This document shows, piece by piece, positions 33,801 through 45,835 of a stretch of 64,000 bases of DNA (its first letter is position 1; each line of letters begins with the position of its first letter). Both the position numbers and the translations under genes were made by a program. Location: NCBI RefSeq assembly GCF_034140825.1, contig NC_089035.1, forward strand, positions 43,020,001-43,084,000. The letters run 5' to 3'. The stretch comes from Oryza sativa Japonica Group (Eukaryota > Streptophyta > Magnoliopsida > Poales > Poaceae). The notes under the pieces are model-generated. The model saw only the letters and a program-made list of their open reading frames with translations, ran no database searches and was not told the DNA's origin.

Positions 33801-35280
33801 GAGTAAAATACACAGCCGGTCCTTAAAGTTGGAGTGAGGTGTCACTTAGATCCATGATCTTGAAAAAAAATCAACATTAGGGTCCCTGATCTTATTTAAG
33901 TGACTCATTTAGGTCCAAATGACCTCTAACCGGGTTGACGGGCTTACGTGGCGGTCCAGCGTGGCAACATATTTGCATTTTGCCCCCTCCCCCCTTTTGC
34001 TTCCCAGTGTTCGGTCCAACGGGAGCACCGGCGAGCCTGGGAGGCTGGCGGCAGGGAGCACGGTTGCCGTCGGCGGGCGGTGGGCGGCGGGCGCAGCGGC
34101 GGTGGGCAGCGTGGCAGCGGGTTGCGGGCGGAGCGGCAATGGGCAAAGCAGCGGGTGCAGAGGCCGGCAGCCGAATCAAGAGAGAGGAGGAGGCGACGCT
34201 GCGACGGCGGTCGACGGCTGCAGTGGGGAAGCACGGCGGCGGCCAAAGATGGGCCCGAGGAGGCTACAGACGGGTGGAGAGGAGACAAGTATGGGCGAGG
34301 GGCGAGGGGCGAGGCAGGAGAGGAGGTCCGGCGACGCGGCGGTGGCGACGACGCAGGAGAAGGGGAGGGCGGCGATGACGGTAGCACAGGGGAGAGCGAA
34401 GAGGATGGGGGAGCACGGCGGCTCGAACGTGGCGACGGCGTGGCTGGGCGAGGGCCGCCCGTGGTCGAAGTAGCCGCTGCTGGAGCCATGCAAGCAGCGC
34501 CTCCGCCGGGAGCGGGAGCAAGCGGAGCGGCGGCGTCGGCGGGCGAGGGCGGCGGCGTCGGCGGGCGAGGGCGGCGGCGGAGCGGCGACGGCGGGCGAGC
34601 AGCGGCTCCGGACGCGGGCGGAGCAGAGGAGCGGGCAAGCGGGTGGGAGGGGCCACGTGCGTACTGGGAGCGAGGCCGACGGCGAGCGCGCGCGAAGAAG
34701 GAGGAGGAGGGTGGCCGGTGGCGAACGCACGCGGAGAGGGAGGAGGCGAAGAGGCTAGCGGCACTGCGTTTTGGTCAGCCTCGTCGTCTCCCGTGCGCCA
34801 CCGCTGCCGCCACTCACGCGTGTGTGTCGTGCTAGTGTGCTGCTTGCTACTGGCGCCCACGGCGCCATTGGTAGTGGCGGCGACGCGGCATGACTACGGC
34901 GACGCGCTGGCGTTCACCGCCACGACTATGGATGCGCCAGTAGACCTGGGATGCCGGGGCAGGCGAGCACAGTAGCCGTCGACGGGGTACCGCAGGTGTG
35001 CGTGCTGGTGCACGCTGCTGTCAGCGCATTCCTGCGTGCGCCACGCGATGAAGGGGTTGGATCGAACACGGGGAAGCAAAACGCGGGGGGGGGGGGGGGG
35101 GCGGAATGCAAATACATTGCCACGCTGGACCGCCACGTAAGCCAGTCAATTCGGACAGAGGTCCTTTGGACCTCAATGAGTCACTTAAACAAGATCGGGG
35201 ATCGTAATGTCGATTTTTCAAGATCATGGACCTAAGTGACACCTCGCTCCAACTTTAAGGACCGGCCGTGTATTTTACTC
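33801..35280. mobile_element. Non-autonomous Mutator-like element with long TIRs and 9-bp TSD
   Basis: The terminal inverted repeats are about 220 bp. They start GAGTAAAATACACAGCCGGT on the left, with the mirror image at the right end (ACCGGCCGTGTATTTTACTC). The 9-bp sequence TAGTCAAAA flanks both ends (33792-33800 and 35281-35289). The interior (about 34010-35040) is very GC-rich, with long overlapping open frames on both strands and a run of 17 G at 35085-35101. No transposase is seen. The base contrast between ends and interior is the Pack-MULE pattern, but I cannot assign the captured sequence to a gene. Confidence 0.88.
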
Positions 35281-35289
35281 TAGTCAAAA

Positions 35290-37309
35290 AAAATAAAATA
35301 GGCCATGCAACATTAGAAACTGAATTGCAGCGTCTTCCTTACTCTCCAAAAGAAATAGTCATTTAGTTATTTAATCCTAAAAAATGTTGCATACGGAGTA
35401 TTTACTTGGTTAAGTGTTGTGCTTGTTCTAAACTCCTTTTTAAGTACCATACATAACATAATCTTGCTACCAACTGCAGTGATTACTTGATTAGTGAAGG
35501 AGCATTGACGACTTCATATATAAAAGTATGAACAGATAGTTCCAGACCATAGAGGTAACGGATACTATGTAATTATGAGTTCAGAGGATGGTGGAAGGTA
35601 TTTGTGGTCTGTTATAAATGCTGAAGGGATGTTTGGATGCTAAGAGACTCGTTAAAGCTCCTCGTGGTCTAATTAATTGTGTTAGTTTTCGCTCTAATTT
35701 CTCAAGCAGAAACGGAAAGGAGAGGAAATGGATAGGGGCAAGGTGATGAGATGGCAATCTGTGCCATCAATAATCAATCCTATGGTGAGAAAAGAAATCG
35801 ATGATGTGGCTTCTTCTAAGCAGAACTAATCGTCTTGACTTTCTAGAAGATGGGATATAAAAAGCACCAGTTTCCTCTTCAGTACACCCACCTATTTCTA
35901 ATCGTCAGATCCTCTCATCCAACGATCCACATCGCGAGTTGGATTAACACAGGGATTAGCACTCGGATTAGCATTAGATTAACGCTCCCACGTCTCTTCC
36001 CCGCCCACGTCGTCAAATCCTGCGCTGCCCCTTCCCTCTTGCTCCAAACCGCCACCGGGCGGCCACCCACCCTCCCAACGCCCCTCCCCGTCAGCGCCCC
36101 ACCTCCCGACGCCCCTCCCCACACGGCGCCCCTCCCTCCCAACGCGCCCCACCCTCCTGATGCCCCTCCCCACCGGCACCGCCAGCGCCGCCTCCCGCTC
36201 GGCCCCGCCCGGCGAGTCGCGTAGGAGGGAAGCGCCACCGGCAGTGGCCGCGGCGAGATGAGTGGCGGGGGAGGCGGCTGCGGCGGCGCTCAGCCGCGAG
36301 CGCGGTGTTCTACACGTAGAAGAACCAGCCACGGGCAAGCAGGGAGGGAATCGCTTCTCCTCGCCGACCGTCTCCCGCGCCTCCTTCCATCGCCTATGCG
36401 CCTCACCGGTCTCTGCCCTCCCCTTCACCGTTGCGGCACCTCACCGGACGTGGCCGAACCCGGACCAGATCCACTCGTCGCGGAAGGAGGGCTGGCACGA
36501 CCACCCGACCTGGCGTCGGCGTAAGATAAAATCATGGTGTTGCATTTCCATGGAATTGGAGTTAATTCTGTTTATGTGTTTGCTCTTGATTTGGGGACGT
36601 TTGCTAGCCATGGCATTCAGCCTTCTCTGTCCATCACGCTCGCAGGACTACCTTCTCAGTCGTATGCTACAGGTAATTGTTGATGGCTCCCCTGAACCCC
36701 TTGCTCATATCTTTGGATCATTGTTTTACCTGGCTAAATTATGTTATATTGAATGGAACATCATATTTTGTTCTTTCTATTGGTGATATCATCTCTTTTT
36801 CTGTTATTGGTTTGGTGCTTCATCCGATTATATATGTTTTTCTGTCTGAAGGCTCAATAGGGATAATTGAAAAAGGAGCTCCAGCCTCCAGGCAATGGCG
36901 TTCTATGGCGGTGTGTGCAATATTCTAATTGCTAAGGTCAATATTCTAATTGCTAGGGTCAATATTCCGACGGACCTAAGCCACACCGCTCGCCTCACCT
37001 CACCGGCGCCGCCATCTCCATAGCCCTCCCCACGCCGCCGTGCCGCCCGCCTCACCTCACCGCTGAGCCGCCCTCCCCATGCCCCGCCTTGCTCCCCTCT
37101 GCCCTACTCCTCCCCCAAACCGCATCTTCTCCCCGACTCTCCCAAGCTCCCAACAACTGCATCGGCACTTCGTCACCGCGCGCCGCTGGTTTCTCCGCCG
37201 CCGCCCACCCCAGTTCCTAGCCAACGTCGTCGCCGACATCGTGCGCACTCCAACCGTTGTCTCCCCCGCTTGTGCATGCCTCGCCGCCGATCCCGCCTAC
37301 ACACGTCGC
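35290..37309. other. Stretch without a supported gene
   Basis: AT-rich DNA to about 35850, then a TATA-like motif (GATATAAAAAG near 35853) and a C-rich stretch (36000-36530) with many Pro/Ala-rich frames. A short tandem repeat of about 23 bp (CAATATTCTAATTGCTA) follows at about 36920-36970, and another C-rich stretch to 37309. The arrangement could be a non-coding or lineage-specific transcript, but no frame carries a recognisable protein. Confidence 0.4.
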
Positions 37310-39230
37310 TGTCGACGGGGGATACCCGTAGACCGGAGTATTGGGGTCCGTTGGTACGAGGATCTACGTAGGACGACATCAAGCAAACAAAATACAAGGA
37401 TTATACTGGTTCAGGCCCCTTGGTAGGTAATAGCCCTAATCCAGTTGGTATGGGATTATATGATGGAAACCACATATTACAAAGGGAATAACAGAACTCA
37501 ATGATACCGACGAGACCGTAGTCGAGTTGGTCCGACTAGATCTCCCGGCGACTTGGCTCCTGCATGCTCCGGCTCTGTAGGCTATGGTGGGTGTGTTGGC
37601 GATGATATTTGGTGCCTTAGGTCTTGCCCAGAGGGTCCCTTATATACCGCGGGTCCGTTGATCTCCAAGTAGAACTCGGAGATATCGGACCCCTCACGAT
37701 ATGGTAAAGACCCAGTCTTGTCCGAGTAGAACTCCTTCCATCCGTAGATATCATATCTATCACGTGATAGATTTCCTTAATGTATACGGAAACTATCCGT
37801 ATACGCGCGGGTATACCGTATCAGTATACAACGTACATCCAAGGATAGAGGGTATACCTTATCCGTAACCCTGACAGTAGCCCCCGACTTCTGCTTAAAT
37901 GAGCTCATGCTATCGATCGCGACTTCTGATGTCGGAATTGTTATCGCTCTCATCCGGTCGATCTCGGTGTGAAAACCGTAGAGACAAAGAGCCATCGACA
38001 ACACCGCGTGAAGTTCAACGGTCATGAGTGAATTTAAATTGAAGTCTGAAAAACTACCACATGCAACGGACCCAAAATTTTCTGGCGGCAATCTCTCTCC
38101 TTTCCTTGGAATACGCACCATTGGAAGTGCGTTTATTTAAAGGGATTTTGGGGATCCATTTGAAGTCCGTTTGCCAGAAAACTCTCCTGCCTTCTAGCGC
38201 TCTTCGTCTTCTCCGCTCCTCGCAAAGAAAACCCTAGCTCACTTCCTTCATCCTGTTCTCCGGCGATCCTCCGGCGGCAATGGACCTTGAGAAGTCTTCC
38301 TCGAACACCGTGTCCATGAAGAAGCTGCAGGACGACGGTGCCCTCCCCGGCCACGGGACCATGCAGAGGGAGGCTGGAGATACAAAACCTGAACCCATCT
38401 TGGGCCGCATGGTTGTAGTCGAAGATTATGTTTCTTGCGGTTTACTTCCTCCGCCTTCCGAGTTTCTTCTTCTTGTCTTGAATTTCTACGGCCTTTCTTT
38501 GCTTCACTTGAAACCCAACTCCATCGCTTTTCTGGGCATCTTCCCTCGTCTTTGCAAGGCCTACATTTGGGGTAGTGCCCTTCCTTGACCTCTTCCGTTT
38601 TTATTACGAGCTGCGTTGGATGGAATCCAACAGGGTATCTGGATACGTCGGGTTCCGACTTCGGGATGGCCTGAAGTCGCGTTACATCCCCTTCCAGTGC
38701 CCCTCTTCTCGCAGCAAGTGGCGGACGAGATGGTTCTATCTCCAGATAGAGAACTCGGACCCCGCCCTAGTTATTCCTGAGGACCAGCCAGAAAAGATCC
38801 CAGAGTGGACTGCTAAACATGCCCTCACCCTCCTCACCTCTGCATCCGCTTTTGTCGCCCCTCTCCCTCTTGTATCCGTTAACTACAAAATTGATTTCGA
38901 TTTGATTGCTCCTAAACGTTACTCCCTCGCGCGCCATAAAATCCCACCTACAGGACAAGACAGAAACATACATCTGAAGCTCTGCTCTGTACCTCCTCTC
39001 GTTGGTTCCTCTCCGTTATGTTCCTGTGCTAGCTTCTGCCTCTCTGGTTCTGATCATCTGTGCGTACGGGTGCTCGGGGCGAGAAGGCCTCCCTTTTTGT
39101 TTTGTTCCTGCGCTAGCTTCTGCTTCCCCTGTTCTGATCACCTGCGCACACGGGTGCTCAGGATGAGCAAGCCTCTGAAACTCCACTCGCTTGTGTACCT
39201 GTACGGGTAGGGGGGTGATCAAGTTTTTGG
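37310..39230 (-). mobile_element. Incomplete Ty3/Gypsy-type LTR element fossil (one LTR plus adjoining internal part)
   Basis: An LTR of about 567 bp (37310-37876) has TG/CA ends with short TGTC/GACA inverted tips. Next to it, read on the minus strand, is a purine-rich tract (GTCGGGGGCTAC), as expected just inside a 3' LTR. The LTR is therefore in minus orientation, with internal DNA to the right. An open region on the plus strand (about 38280-39200) encodes a protein of the plant 'putative gypsy-type transposon' kind. An antisense ORF between pol and the 3' LTR is known in Tat-lineage elements such as Grande. A repeat of about 100 bp is duplicated near 39000-39170. No gag or pol and no second LTR are seen, so the copy is broken and of moderate age. 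Confidence 0.65.
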
Positions 39231-39719
39231 GTAGTGCTTTTGCGCGCTTTCTCTTGGCTGCAACAACTACTTCCTGCAACGCCACTCGCCACTGCATCCT
39301 CTTCGACAATGCTCTGCACTGCGACATCTTCTTCCTCTACATCAATTTCCAGCATGTCGACCGGAGGAGGCATCAACGGAGGATGGACTAGAGGAGATGA
39401 GAACGACAACACCAACGGAGGCAACAACACCGACAAAGCCTCATTCAGTACCAGAGCGTTCTCCGGGTATGTGATGTTCTTCATATTTGTGTTATACATG
39501 GTTTTTGATGATGCTTTTCTAGCTATTAGCATGTTCATGTTTATCACTAGTATTAGATCCTCCAACTATGCAAATGTCATGTTTAGTATAATATTCTTCT
39601 GGATTAAAATATGTCGAATAACATCCATATTTCCAACAGCAGATAAACTAATAAATCTAAATCAACTTCAGTGTCAGAAAACGATGAGGAGGTGCAGGTA
39701 GAGCCATCCTCTTTGTTCA

Positions 39720-39840
39720 TCTAATCATCTTGTGCTTCTTCTGTCCAGTCCACACGCCTTCTGCATTTCCATCATCATCGACCATGTCAGACCTTGTTCT
39801 GCAACATCTCTTCCATCAAGTCAAGCCCTAATAATTCAGA
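39720..39840 (-). pseudogene. Broken paralogous fragment of the unknown gene at 28177-32774
   Basis: On the minus strand ATGGAAGAGATG (ATG at 39816) and then GATGATGATGGAAATG and GTGTGGACTGGACAGAAG follow the same order as the first exon of the unknown gene (ATGGAAGGGATG, GATGATGATGGAAATG, ATGTGGACAGGACAGAAG). After that the similarity ends and the frame stops (GQKKHKMIR then stop). The rest of the gene is not present here. A GT donor after a leader-like stretch near 40065 may be its former 5' UTR exon. Confidence 0.55.
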
Positions 39841-40429
39841 TTAGTTTCAGGTTCTTCTGGGGAGATGTTTACCTGTATGATGTATTGCTGTGTACTTGTA
39901 AAAACGATGCAATGTAAATCTGTGGTAAAGTTATGTTCGATTTCACTCGAAACAAACAAACAAAAAAGTTCGGTTAGTGATACTATCAGTTGCAAAATTG
40001 ACCCCGTTTGTCCAAATTAGACATGAAGGAAAGGAAAGGAAAGGAGGTCGTCTGCAGATCGGGGGCTCACCTCGGATTATCTCAGGTTTGCCGGCGAGCG
40101 GAGTCGAACTCGATCGAACCCTAGACTGATGATGAATTGATGAGTGAGGAAGAAGAGGGGGGGAGGGAAATCCACAGCTGCAAGCCTGCCTTTAATTCGG
40201 ATCTGATCGGGCTCGCCGACATGCGCGCCCAAACTGTTACTACTACTTCAATTTGCGTTTACCTGAAACTAATTTTTGAAATGTGAGACTGATTGGAGCT
40301 TGTTCAAAATTCAAACTCGTCCAGTGCTTGAAACTAGCGATCCTGGATTCTGAAAGTTCACACATTTCTTGGGCATAGACAGACTGAAACAAGTGGAAAA
40401 GGTTTTCTTTGTCTCATGGGTTCTTTCCA

Positions 40430-42390
40430 TTTTTTTTTTATCATCAAACACCACCTTTTTATTTAGACGTTTGGCTCAGCAATGTCACGAGTCACCAGGT
40501 GGTTTACAAAAACTGGGAGGGGGTCGATCCAAACATCAGACTGACCCGGGTCCCTACTCACCCTACTGGGCAAGATCATGGGCACAACGATTACATCTCC
40601 GAGGAACATAAGAGAGAACAACTTTAACAAAATCTGCTTAACTCCAGTGCAGGTCCAAAACTTGCCTTTGGGTGTATGAGCGTGCCAGTTGATTTGATCT
40701 TGCAATCAACAAAAAAGAAAGACAAAGAAACCGCGGTTAAACCCATAAACGATAACCGACCGGCTAGGTGCCGATGACATATCATTTATCTTTGAGCCGA
40801 TGTTATATATGCATCGATCGGCAGCCATTAATAAGTAAGAAAGAACCAAATCTACTCGATCGGCTGTAGATATTAACGATATACAATCTTTATATCGATA
40901 TATACTTGAATCAAGTGATTGGGATAGATCGGTCGCCATGCCGAGACAGTATAAATCACTTAGATCGAAATATATACTAACGAGAAGATTATATATGTTC
41001 ATAGCATAGCCGATCAGATAGATCTAGCATATATCGGCTAATACTCCGATACCACTCTATGTTAATATATTAAAGCTAGTAAAATATACCAAACAAAAGC
41101 CTAATATATTTAAATGCAACAAGATCTTAACATAAATGACAGATTTAACATGTCAATAAAGCATATGAAGAAAATATGGTTAAATCAGGTAAGATCGGCT
41201 GAAACCCCGATACTACCCTAATCGACAACCAAGAAGCAGGCTAGAGATTGAGATTCTAATTACGACTCATAAGATCAAACTCAACTGATACAGCTATAAG
41301 TATGAAAAGAAGGACAATATCTAGACAATCAAACCATTGAAAGTGTCATAGAATGGTAGATACCTTATATAATCTAAGCCAACATCGGTATTTAACCTAA
41401 TCGGCTGTCCTCTATTGGCAGATGTTAGCCGACTGTAGGTTAGATAACGATATTGCCGAAGATTATGTAAGATATATGATAACTTGACGAATTACATAAA
41501 CGAGATTAGAGTATCATAAAGATGGAAGCACTAATCCCGATAACGCAAGCCGCCATAACAAGTTTTATCTCTTGTTGAAGATCGAAACCGATGCAGCTCA
41601 ACCCGAAAGCAAGAACTCGTCGAAATAAAACAAAAGCAAAAAGGGTGGCGATGCGCCGAGATTGTATTGAACGTGTGTTAGTTTGATTACATGAGGCTCA
41701 AGTCTATTTATACCCGAGAATTACAAGATATGTCCATCTCGGACACGACTCTTATCTCTAACAAACTCTAAGATACCATAAGTCTTTGCGGCAGACTTTT
41801 GCCCAAATATATCTCTAAGGAAATTACATAAAATATCCTAATTAATAGATACAATTGCCTTCTTAGGATTCAATCCGCGTGTGGCAATTCACGTGAAGCA
41901 CATTAACTCAACCCGATGATGTACACCGAGTTGTATTGTCGGAATCGGCTGTATCGGCTTATCCAGTCTGACTTGAACTCAACCAACCCTGGTCATAGCC
42001 GATTTGGACTCCAGCCGATTCTTACTCTGTTTCCGAAACGATCTTCATCTTCGATTCCGCTTCGATCTAATCTTTATCCCCGATACTCATATTACCAAAT
42101 TTGGTCGTTAACACTACCTCCTTTATCTCCTTGAACAAAATACCTCCCGTCGCTTGATCGTGAGAGTTCGACTGGACAGCACTCACCAGAATTTTTGAAT
42201 CAGTCTCCACTTCCACCTTAGGCACCCCAAACTCAGCTACTGCTTTCAGAGCGAACAGGCAAGCTTTCGCTTCAGCGCAAAGAGCATCATGAACTGAACA
42301 TAAACTCCCTGCTCCTGCTAACAGCCCCTCTCCTTCATGATTTCGCAGGACGAATCCCCAGCCACCTGTCCGTACAACCCGAGGCTCGTA
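40430..42390 (-). mobile_element. LINE tail (RNase H end), split by an LTR insertion
   Basis: The minus-strand segment 42390-42113 encodes the middle of an RNase H domain (GGWGFVLRNHEGEGLLAG, CAEAKACLFALKAV, VEVETDSKILVSAV, LFKEIKEVV). The segment 40640-40430 encodes its end (RRCNRCAHDLAQ then a stop) and finishes at a T-run on the plus strand (40431-40440), the poly(A) tail. The two parts are consecutive in the protein. The 1.4 kb between them is a Gypsy-type LTR. The LINE is 5'-truncated and lacks the first catalytic Asp region. Confidence 0.75.
40640..42112 (-). mobile_element. Lone Gypsy-type LTR fossil inserted in a LINE
   Basis: On the minus strand it starts TGTTAACGACCAAATTTGGT and runs about 1.4 kb of AT-rich, non-coding DNA with many repeated 'GCCGAT' and 'ATCGGC' motifs, typical of rice Gypsy LTRs. 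The far end is only approximate (between 40640 and 40710). No internal protein-coding part is present, so it looks like a solo LTR left by recombination. It separates the two halves of the LINE RNase H region, so it is younger than the LINE. Confidence 0.65.
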
Positions 42391-42955
42391 TGAAGAATAT
42401 GAAAGAGAAAAATATTGATACATGATACTATCTAGTTCGAATTCGAATCCGTAAAAAAAAATATATGTTAAGATACAGAAAGACTTATATCCGTCCATAT
42501 GTCCCATAATATAAAACATATAAAATCTATTAAAAATTCACCTATAAATATGATAAAAGATTAGTTAATCACTATTTTACGAGTTCATATGTAATATTGT
42601 ATAATTTTTTTCTCGATGTATCTCTTTAACACTTTAATTGCCTCTTATATTTAATATATATGAATTAGAGATGCAAATAGATATCCATTACTGAATCTGA
42701 TTCATAGGAAATAATTTGACAGGATACATGATGAGTGATATATTATCCGACATTACCCGTATCCAACTTCAAATTTAAAAAAAAATATATGTTAGGATAT
42801 AAAAATGCCATAATCCGATGTACCCGTCCGTTTTCACTTAGCATTACTATCAACTTCGATCTAAAATGTTGCTAGAATACATACTGAAATATTTTTTTAG
42901 TACTGTAGATTTTGGACAAGTAAAAAATATCACATCCTCTATTAGTAGATAGTAA

Positions 42956-43050
42956 GGTTGTGTTTAGTTCCACGCTAAAATTGAAAGTTTAAAGAAATTG
43001 GAACGATTTGATGGAAAAGTTGGAAGTTTGTGTACTACTATGTCCCATAA
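42956..43050. repeat. Left end of a Tourist-like MITE
   Basis: GGTTGTGTTTAGTTCC after TAA matches the terminus of the Tourist-like copies at 12848 and 60947. The right terminus is not found nearby, so this is a partial copy or one broken up by later insertions. Confidence 0.5.
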
Positions 43051-43155
43051 AAAAGCCAATCCTGGCTATGAATGTGTCTAGGTTCGTTGGTAGGATTAGG
43101 TTTTTTATGTGATGGAGGGGATATGTAGGAAAGTTCAATGTAACGAAAAAGTTTA

Positions 43156-43535
43156 GACCCCTTTGATTCAAAGGAAATTCATAGGAATTTTAGAGGATTT
43201 CATTCCTATAGGAATTTTTCCTATATAGTCCTTTGAATCAAAGAAATTGATCTTATGGAATCCTATGAAATTCATATGGAATGCCTAATGCCATGCAAGT
43301 TTTGGAGGAATTCTAACATGAGGTACAACCTCATGAAAACTTTCCTTTGAATCTTTATCTCTCCTCTAATTTTTATGTTTTTCCTGCGGTCCAATCAAAC
43401 GGCCATTCATGTGTTTTTCCTGTGTTTTGCAATCTCTGTTTTACACTTACATTCCTATCAAAATCCTATCTTTTTTCTATTCCTATCTTTTTTTCTATTC
43501 CATTGTTTTCTCATTCATACGATTCAAAGGAGCTC
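43156..43535. repeat. MITE with CCTTTGATTCAAAGGA termini
   Basis: The left end (CCCCTTTGATTCAAAGGAAA) and the right end (TACGATTCAAAGGAGCT) are imperfect inverted repeats about 380 bp apart. Internal 'cctttgaatcaaag' motifs repeat. There is no coding capacity. Confidence 0.55.
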
Positions 43536-43995
43536 TTAAAATTTAAAGAAAAAAAGTTGAAATTTAAACAGTTCTAAACCTTTGGACGGAGATCGTACAT
43601 TGTACCAACTGTGAGGTGGTTCAGACGTTGAGAAGACAGAATGGGCCGTGTCACTGTGAGTCGACAGATTTGCAAGAAAGAAAGAAAAAAAAGGAGGATC
43701 TTGTCCACATCGGATGCAGGGCAGGATAGAGAAGAAGCCATAAAGAAAGTGCATCATCGGTCGCAATGGATAGGAGGATAGGATCGCAGCAATAGCAATA
43801 CCAACAACGACTGACGAGTCGACGGGAAACGGTGACGCGGCGGCCTGAGACGCCCTCTACGCTGCGGCTCAACGTGTCACCTGATCAACACGCCACCTCG
43901 CTAACCGTACGGTCACTAAGCTTCCCCAATCTGGAACATATCCTCTCTCCAATCACGCCCATTTCCATTTCCAGCTGCTGCATCCACCTCACTGC

Positions 43996-44046
43996 CGTCG
44001 CCGCCGCCGCCGCCGCCGCCGCCGCAGCAGCAGCAGCAGCAGCAGC
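43996..44046. repeat. GCC/GCA trinucleotide repeat in a 5' UTR
   Basis: About nine GCC units run directly into about seven GCA units, ending 60 bp before the ATG at 44107, so it is probably in the leader of that mRNA. Confidence 0.85.
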
Positions 44047-44106
44047 TAAGCTATGAGTCCAACCTGGTCGATCTAGTCGTACATAAGGGTGGCTAGAGAT
44101 CAACCG

Positions 44107-45250
44107 ATGGTGATGGTTGGCTGCTTGATCGCCATCTTGGCGCGTTCTTGCTGGCACCTCGCCGTCGCCGCCGTCAAGCTCCCGGCGCTGCTCTGCTGCG
44201 ACGCCATGCTCTCCACCGTCGCCTTCCTCACCTTCCCGCTCCGCCTCCTCGCCGCCGTCGACAGAGAGCGCAAGGCAAAACTCGCACTGGTCTTCTTGGA
44301 GATTTTTAGTTGCTGCTTTTGTGGTTCCTGAATCCTTTCTTGATTTGTTTTAGCTGGATCGGCTGGTGGGGGAGATGCAGAGGCAGATGGAGAGGTTGGT
44401 GTGGGAGAACAGGGAGCTGGAGGAGAAACTGGGCATGGCGCTCAAGGAGAGCAGGGCCATGGAGGAGATTCTTGACGAGATGGAGGAGGAGCACGACGAC
44501 GCCTTTGCCAGGATCACTCTCCTCGAGACCCAGGTAATAAATTTTAATAGTATTAGTGTTAAGCTGCTTAGAGTGAGTTCATAATGGCGGCGAACTGATG
44601 AGCATTGTGCGGCGCCATAGCTGAAGGCCCTCAAGCTGGAGAACATGCGGCTCATCGAGCACAGGGGGAAATCCATGTGGGACAAGAAGCCGCCGGCGAC
44701 GGCGGTGCACGGCGGCGAGAGCTTACCGGCGTCCACGAGCCGCCCGTCGAACACGAGGAAGAGGAAGGACCGAGAAGACGAAGCAGAGGAAGCCGCCGCC
44801 GCTCAGGAGGAGGAGGGCGGCGGCGGCGTCGCGACGGAGGAGGATTCCGAGATGTCCGTGCAGATGCGGCGGGGCAAGGCGGTGGCGCGGCGGCGGAGCC
44901 TGGTCAGCGTGGGCATGGCGGCGGCGGTGGGGGCGGTGGTGTGGGCGGCGGACGCGCCGTGCCTGCCGCTGCTGGCGGGGCTGCTCGCCACGGTGGGCGT
45001 GTCCATGTGCAGCGTCGCGCGCTTCTTCCTCCTCCGCGAGGAGGCCGCCGCCGCGCTCCGGGGTGGCAGCGGCAGGCCGGCCTCCTCCTCCTCCGACGCC
45101 GTCGTTCTACTCAGCCTCAACTGGTTCCTCCTCGGCGTTCTCACCTCCCCCATGCTCCCCGGCGCCGCCCACGCCGTCTTCCCGCGCGCCGCCCGCCTCG
45201 TCGCCCCGGCCGTCGCCTGGTTCACTGCCACTGCGCCACTCTCAAGCTAG
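44107..45250 (+). CDS. Membrane protein with central coiled coil, unknown function
   Basis: There are three exons: 44107 to 44274 (or 44289), 44354-44533 and 44621-45250. The protein has about 325 or 330 residues. The N-terminus is a hydrophobic stretch (MVMVGCLIAILARSCWHLAV and on to about residue 45). Exon 2 is a clear coiled coil (LVGEMQRQMERLVWENRELE and following heptads). A charged Glu/Arg-rich linker follows, then two or three membrane spans (SVGMAAAVGAVVWAA, CLPLLAGLLATVGVSMC, LSLNWFLLGVLTSPML). I recognise no named family. Exon 1 either uses a GC donor after AAG at 44274 or a weaker GT after CTG at 44289. Both keep the frame. Confidence 0.8.
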
Positions 45251-45426
45251 CTATACCCCTTGTATTGTACACGTCTCCTGTTCCCGTATGCTACTACTAG
45301 TAGAATATACTGACTAAAATACACTTTGTATTTGTTTTTTTTTCTCCTACCAAGAGATGCCTGGTTAATCATACGGATTAACAAGCCCTTAGACTTGTCT
45401 CGTGTGATACTTTCGCAATGCACAAA

Positions 45427-45560
45427 TCCCTCCGTTACGTAATATAACGCAATATAAAGCCCATAATATAAGGAATTTTGAAGCTTCTGTACAGATTCGT
45501 AGTTTCGTAGTAACAAATGTGTCACATCTCTCATATTATTACGGTACGGAGGGAGTATGA
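45427..45560. mobile_element. Stowaway-like MITE
   Basis: The left TCCCTCCGTTACGTAATAT and the right ATATTATTACGGTACGGAGG, followed by GAGTA, form inverted ends of the Stowaway type. It lies between the 3' ends of two convergent genes. Confidence 0.75.
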
Positions 45561-45835
45561 TCGAGAACACCTGGCCAGCCAAAGATATGTATTGAATGAG
45601 ACCATTAGAGGCGAAACTACGCGTGGATATCGTTTTGAGCAAGAATAATATGCACAAGATTTATTTATGAAGGGTTATCATACAACATCACCATGACACC
45701 ATCACGTTCTGATTAGCAGCGATGACGCGTCTCGTATTGTAATGTACACTGATCGATCTAGTTTCTATGCTGGCCGGTGCCATTTCTCTTACATGTGTAC
45801 AGAAATTAAAGTCATGAAAAATAATAACAATACAT

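Larger units (their letters stand above)
42391..43995. other. Repeat-rich spacer
   Basis: This holds two AT-rich blocks sharing 'aaaaaaaaatatatgtta' (about 42450 and 42780), the MITEs described next, and the 5' flank of the gene at 44107. No gene is supported. Confidence 0.55.

Noticed and set aside
33919-34860. Open frames up to 295 codons, Arg/Gly/Ala-rich
   Set aside because: They are inside a Mutator-like element with GC content high enough to suppress stops in every frame. No recognisable protein or splice pattern is present.
35979-36786. Pro/Ala- and Gly-rich frames as a gene
   Set aside because: Low-complexity C-rich DNA. No conserved motif and several equally long frames on both strands.
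44803-45231. Minus-strand frame of 142 codons
   Set aside because: It is the complement of the GC-rich third exon of the membrane protein, which has membrane spans and spliced continuity.
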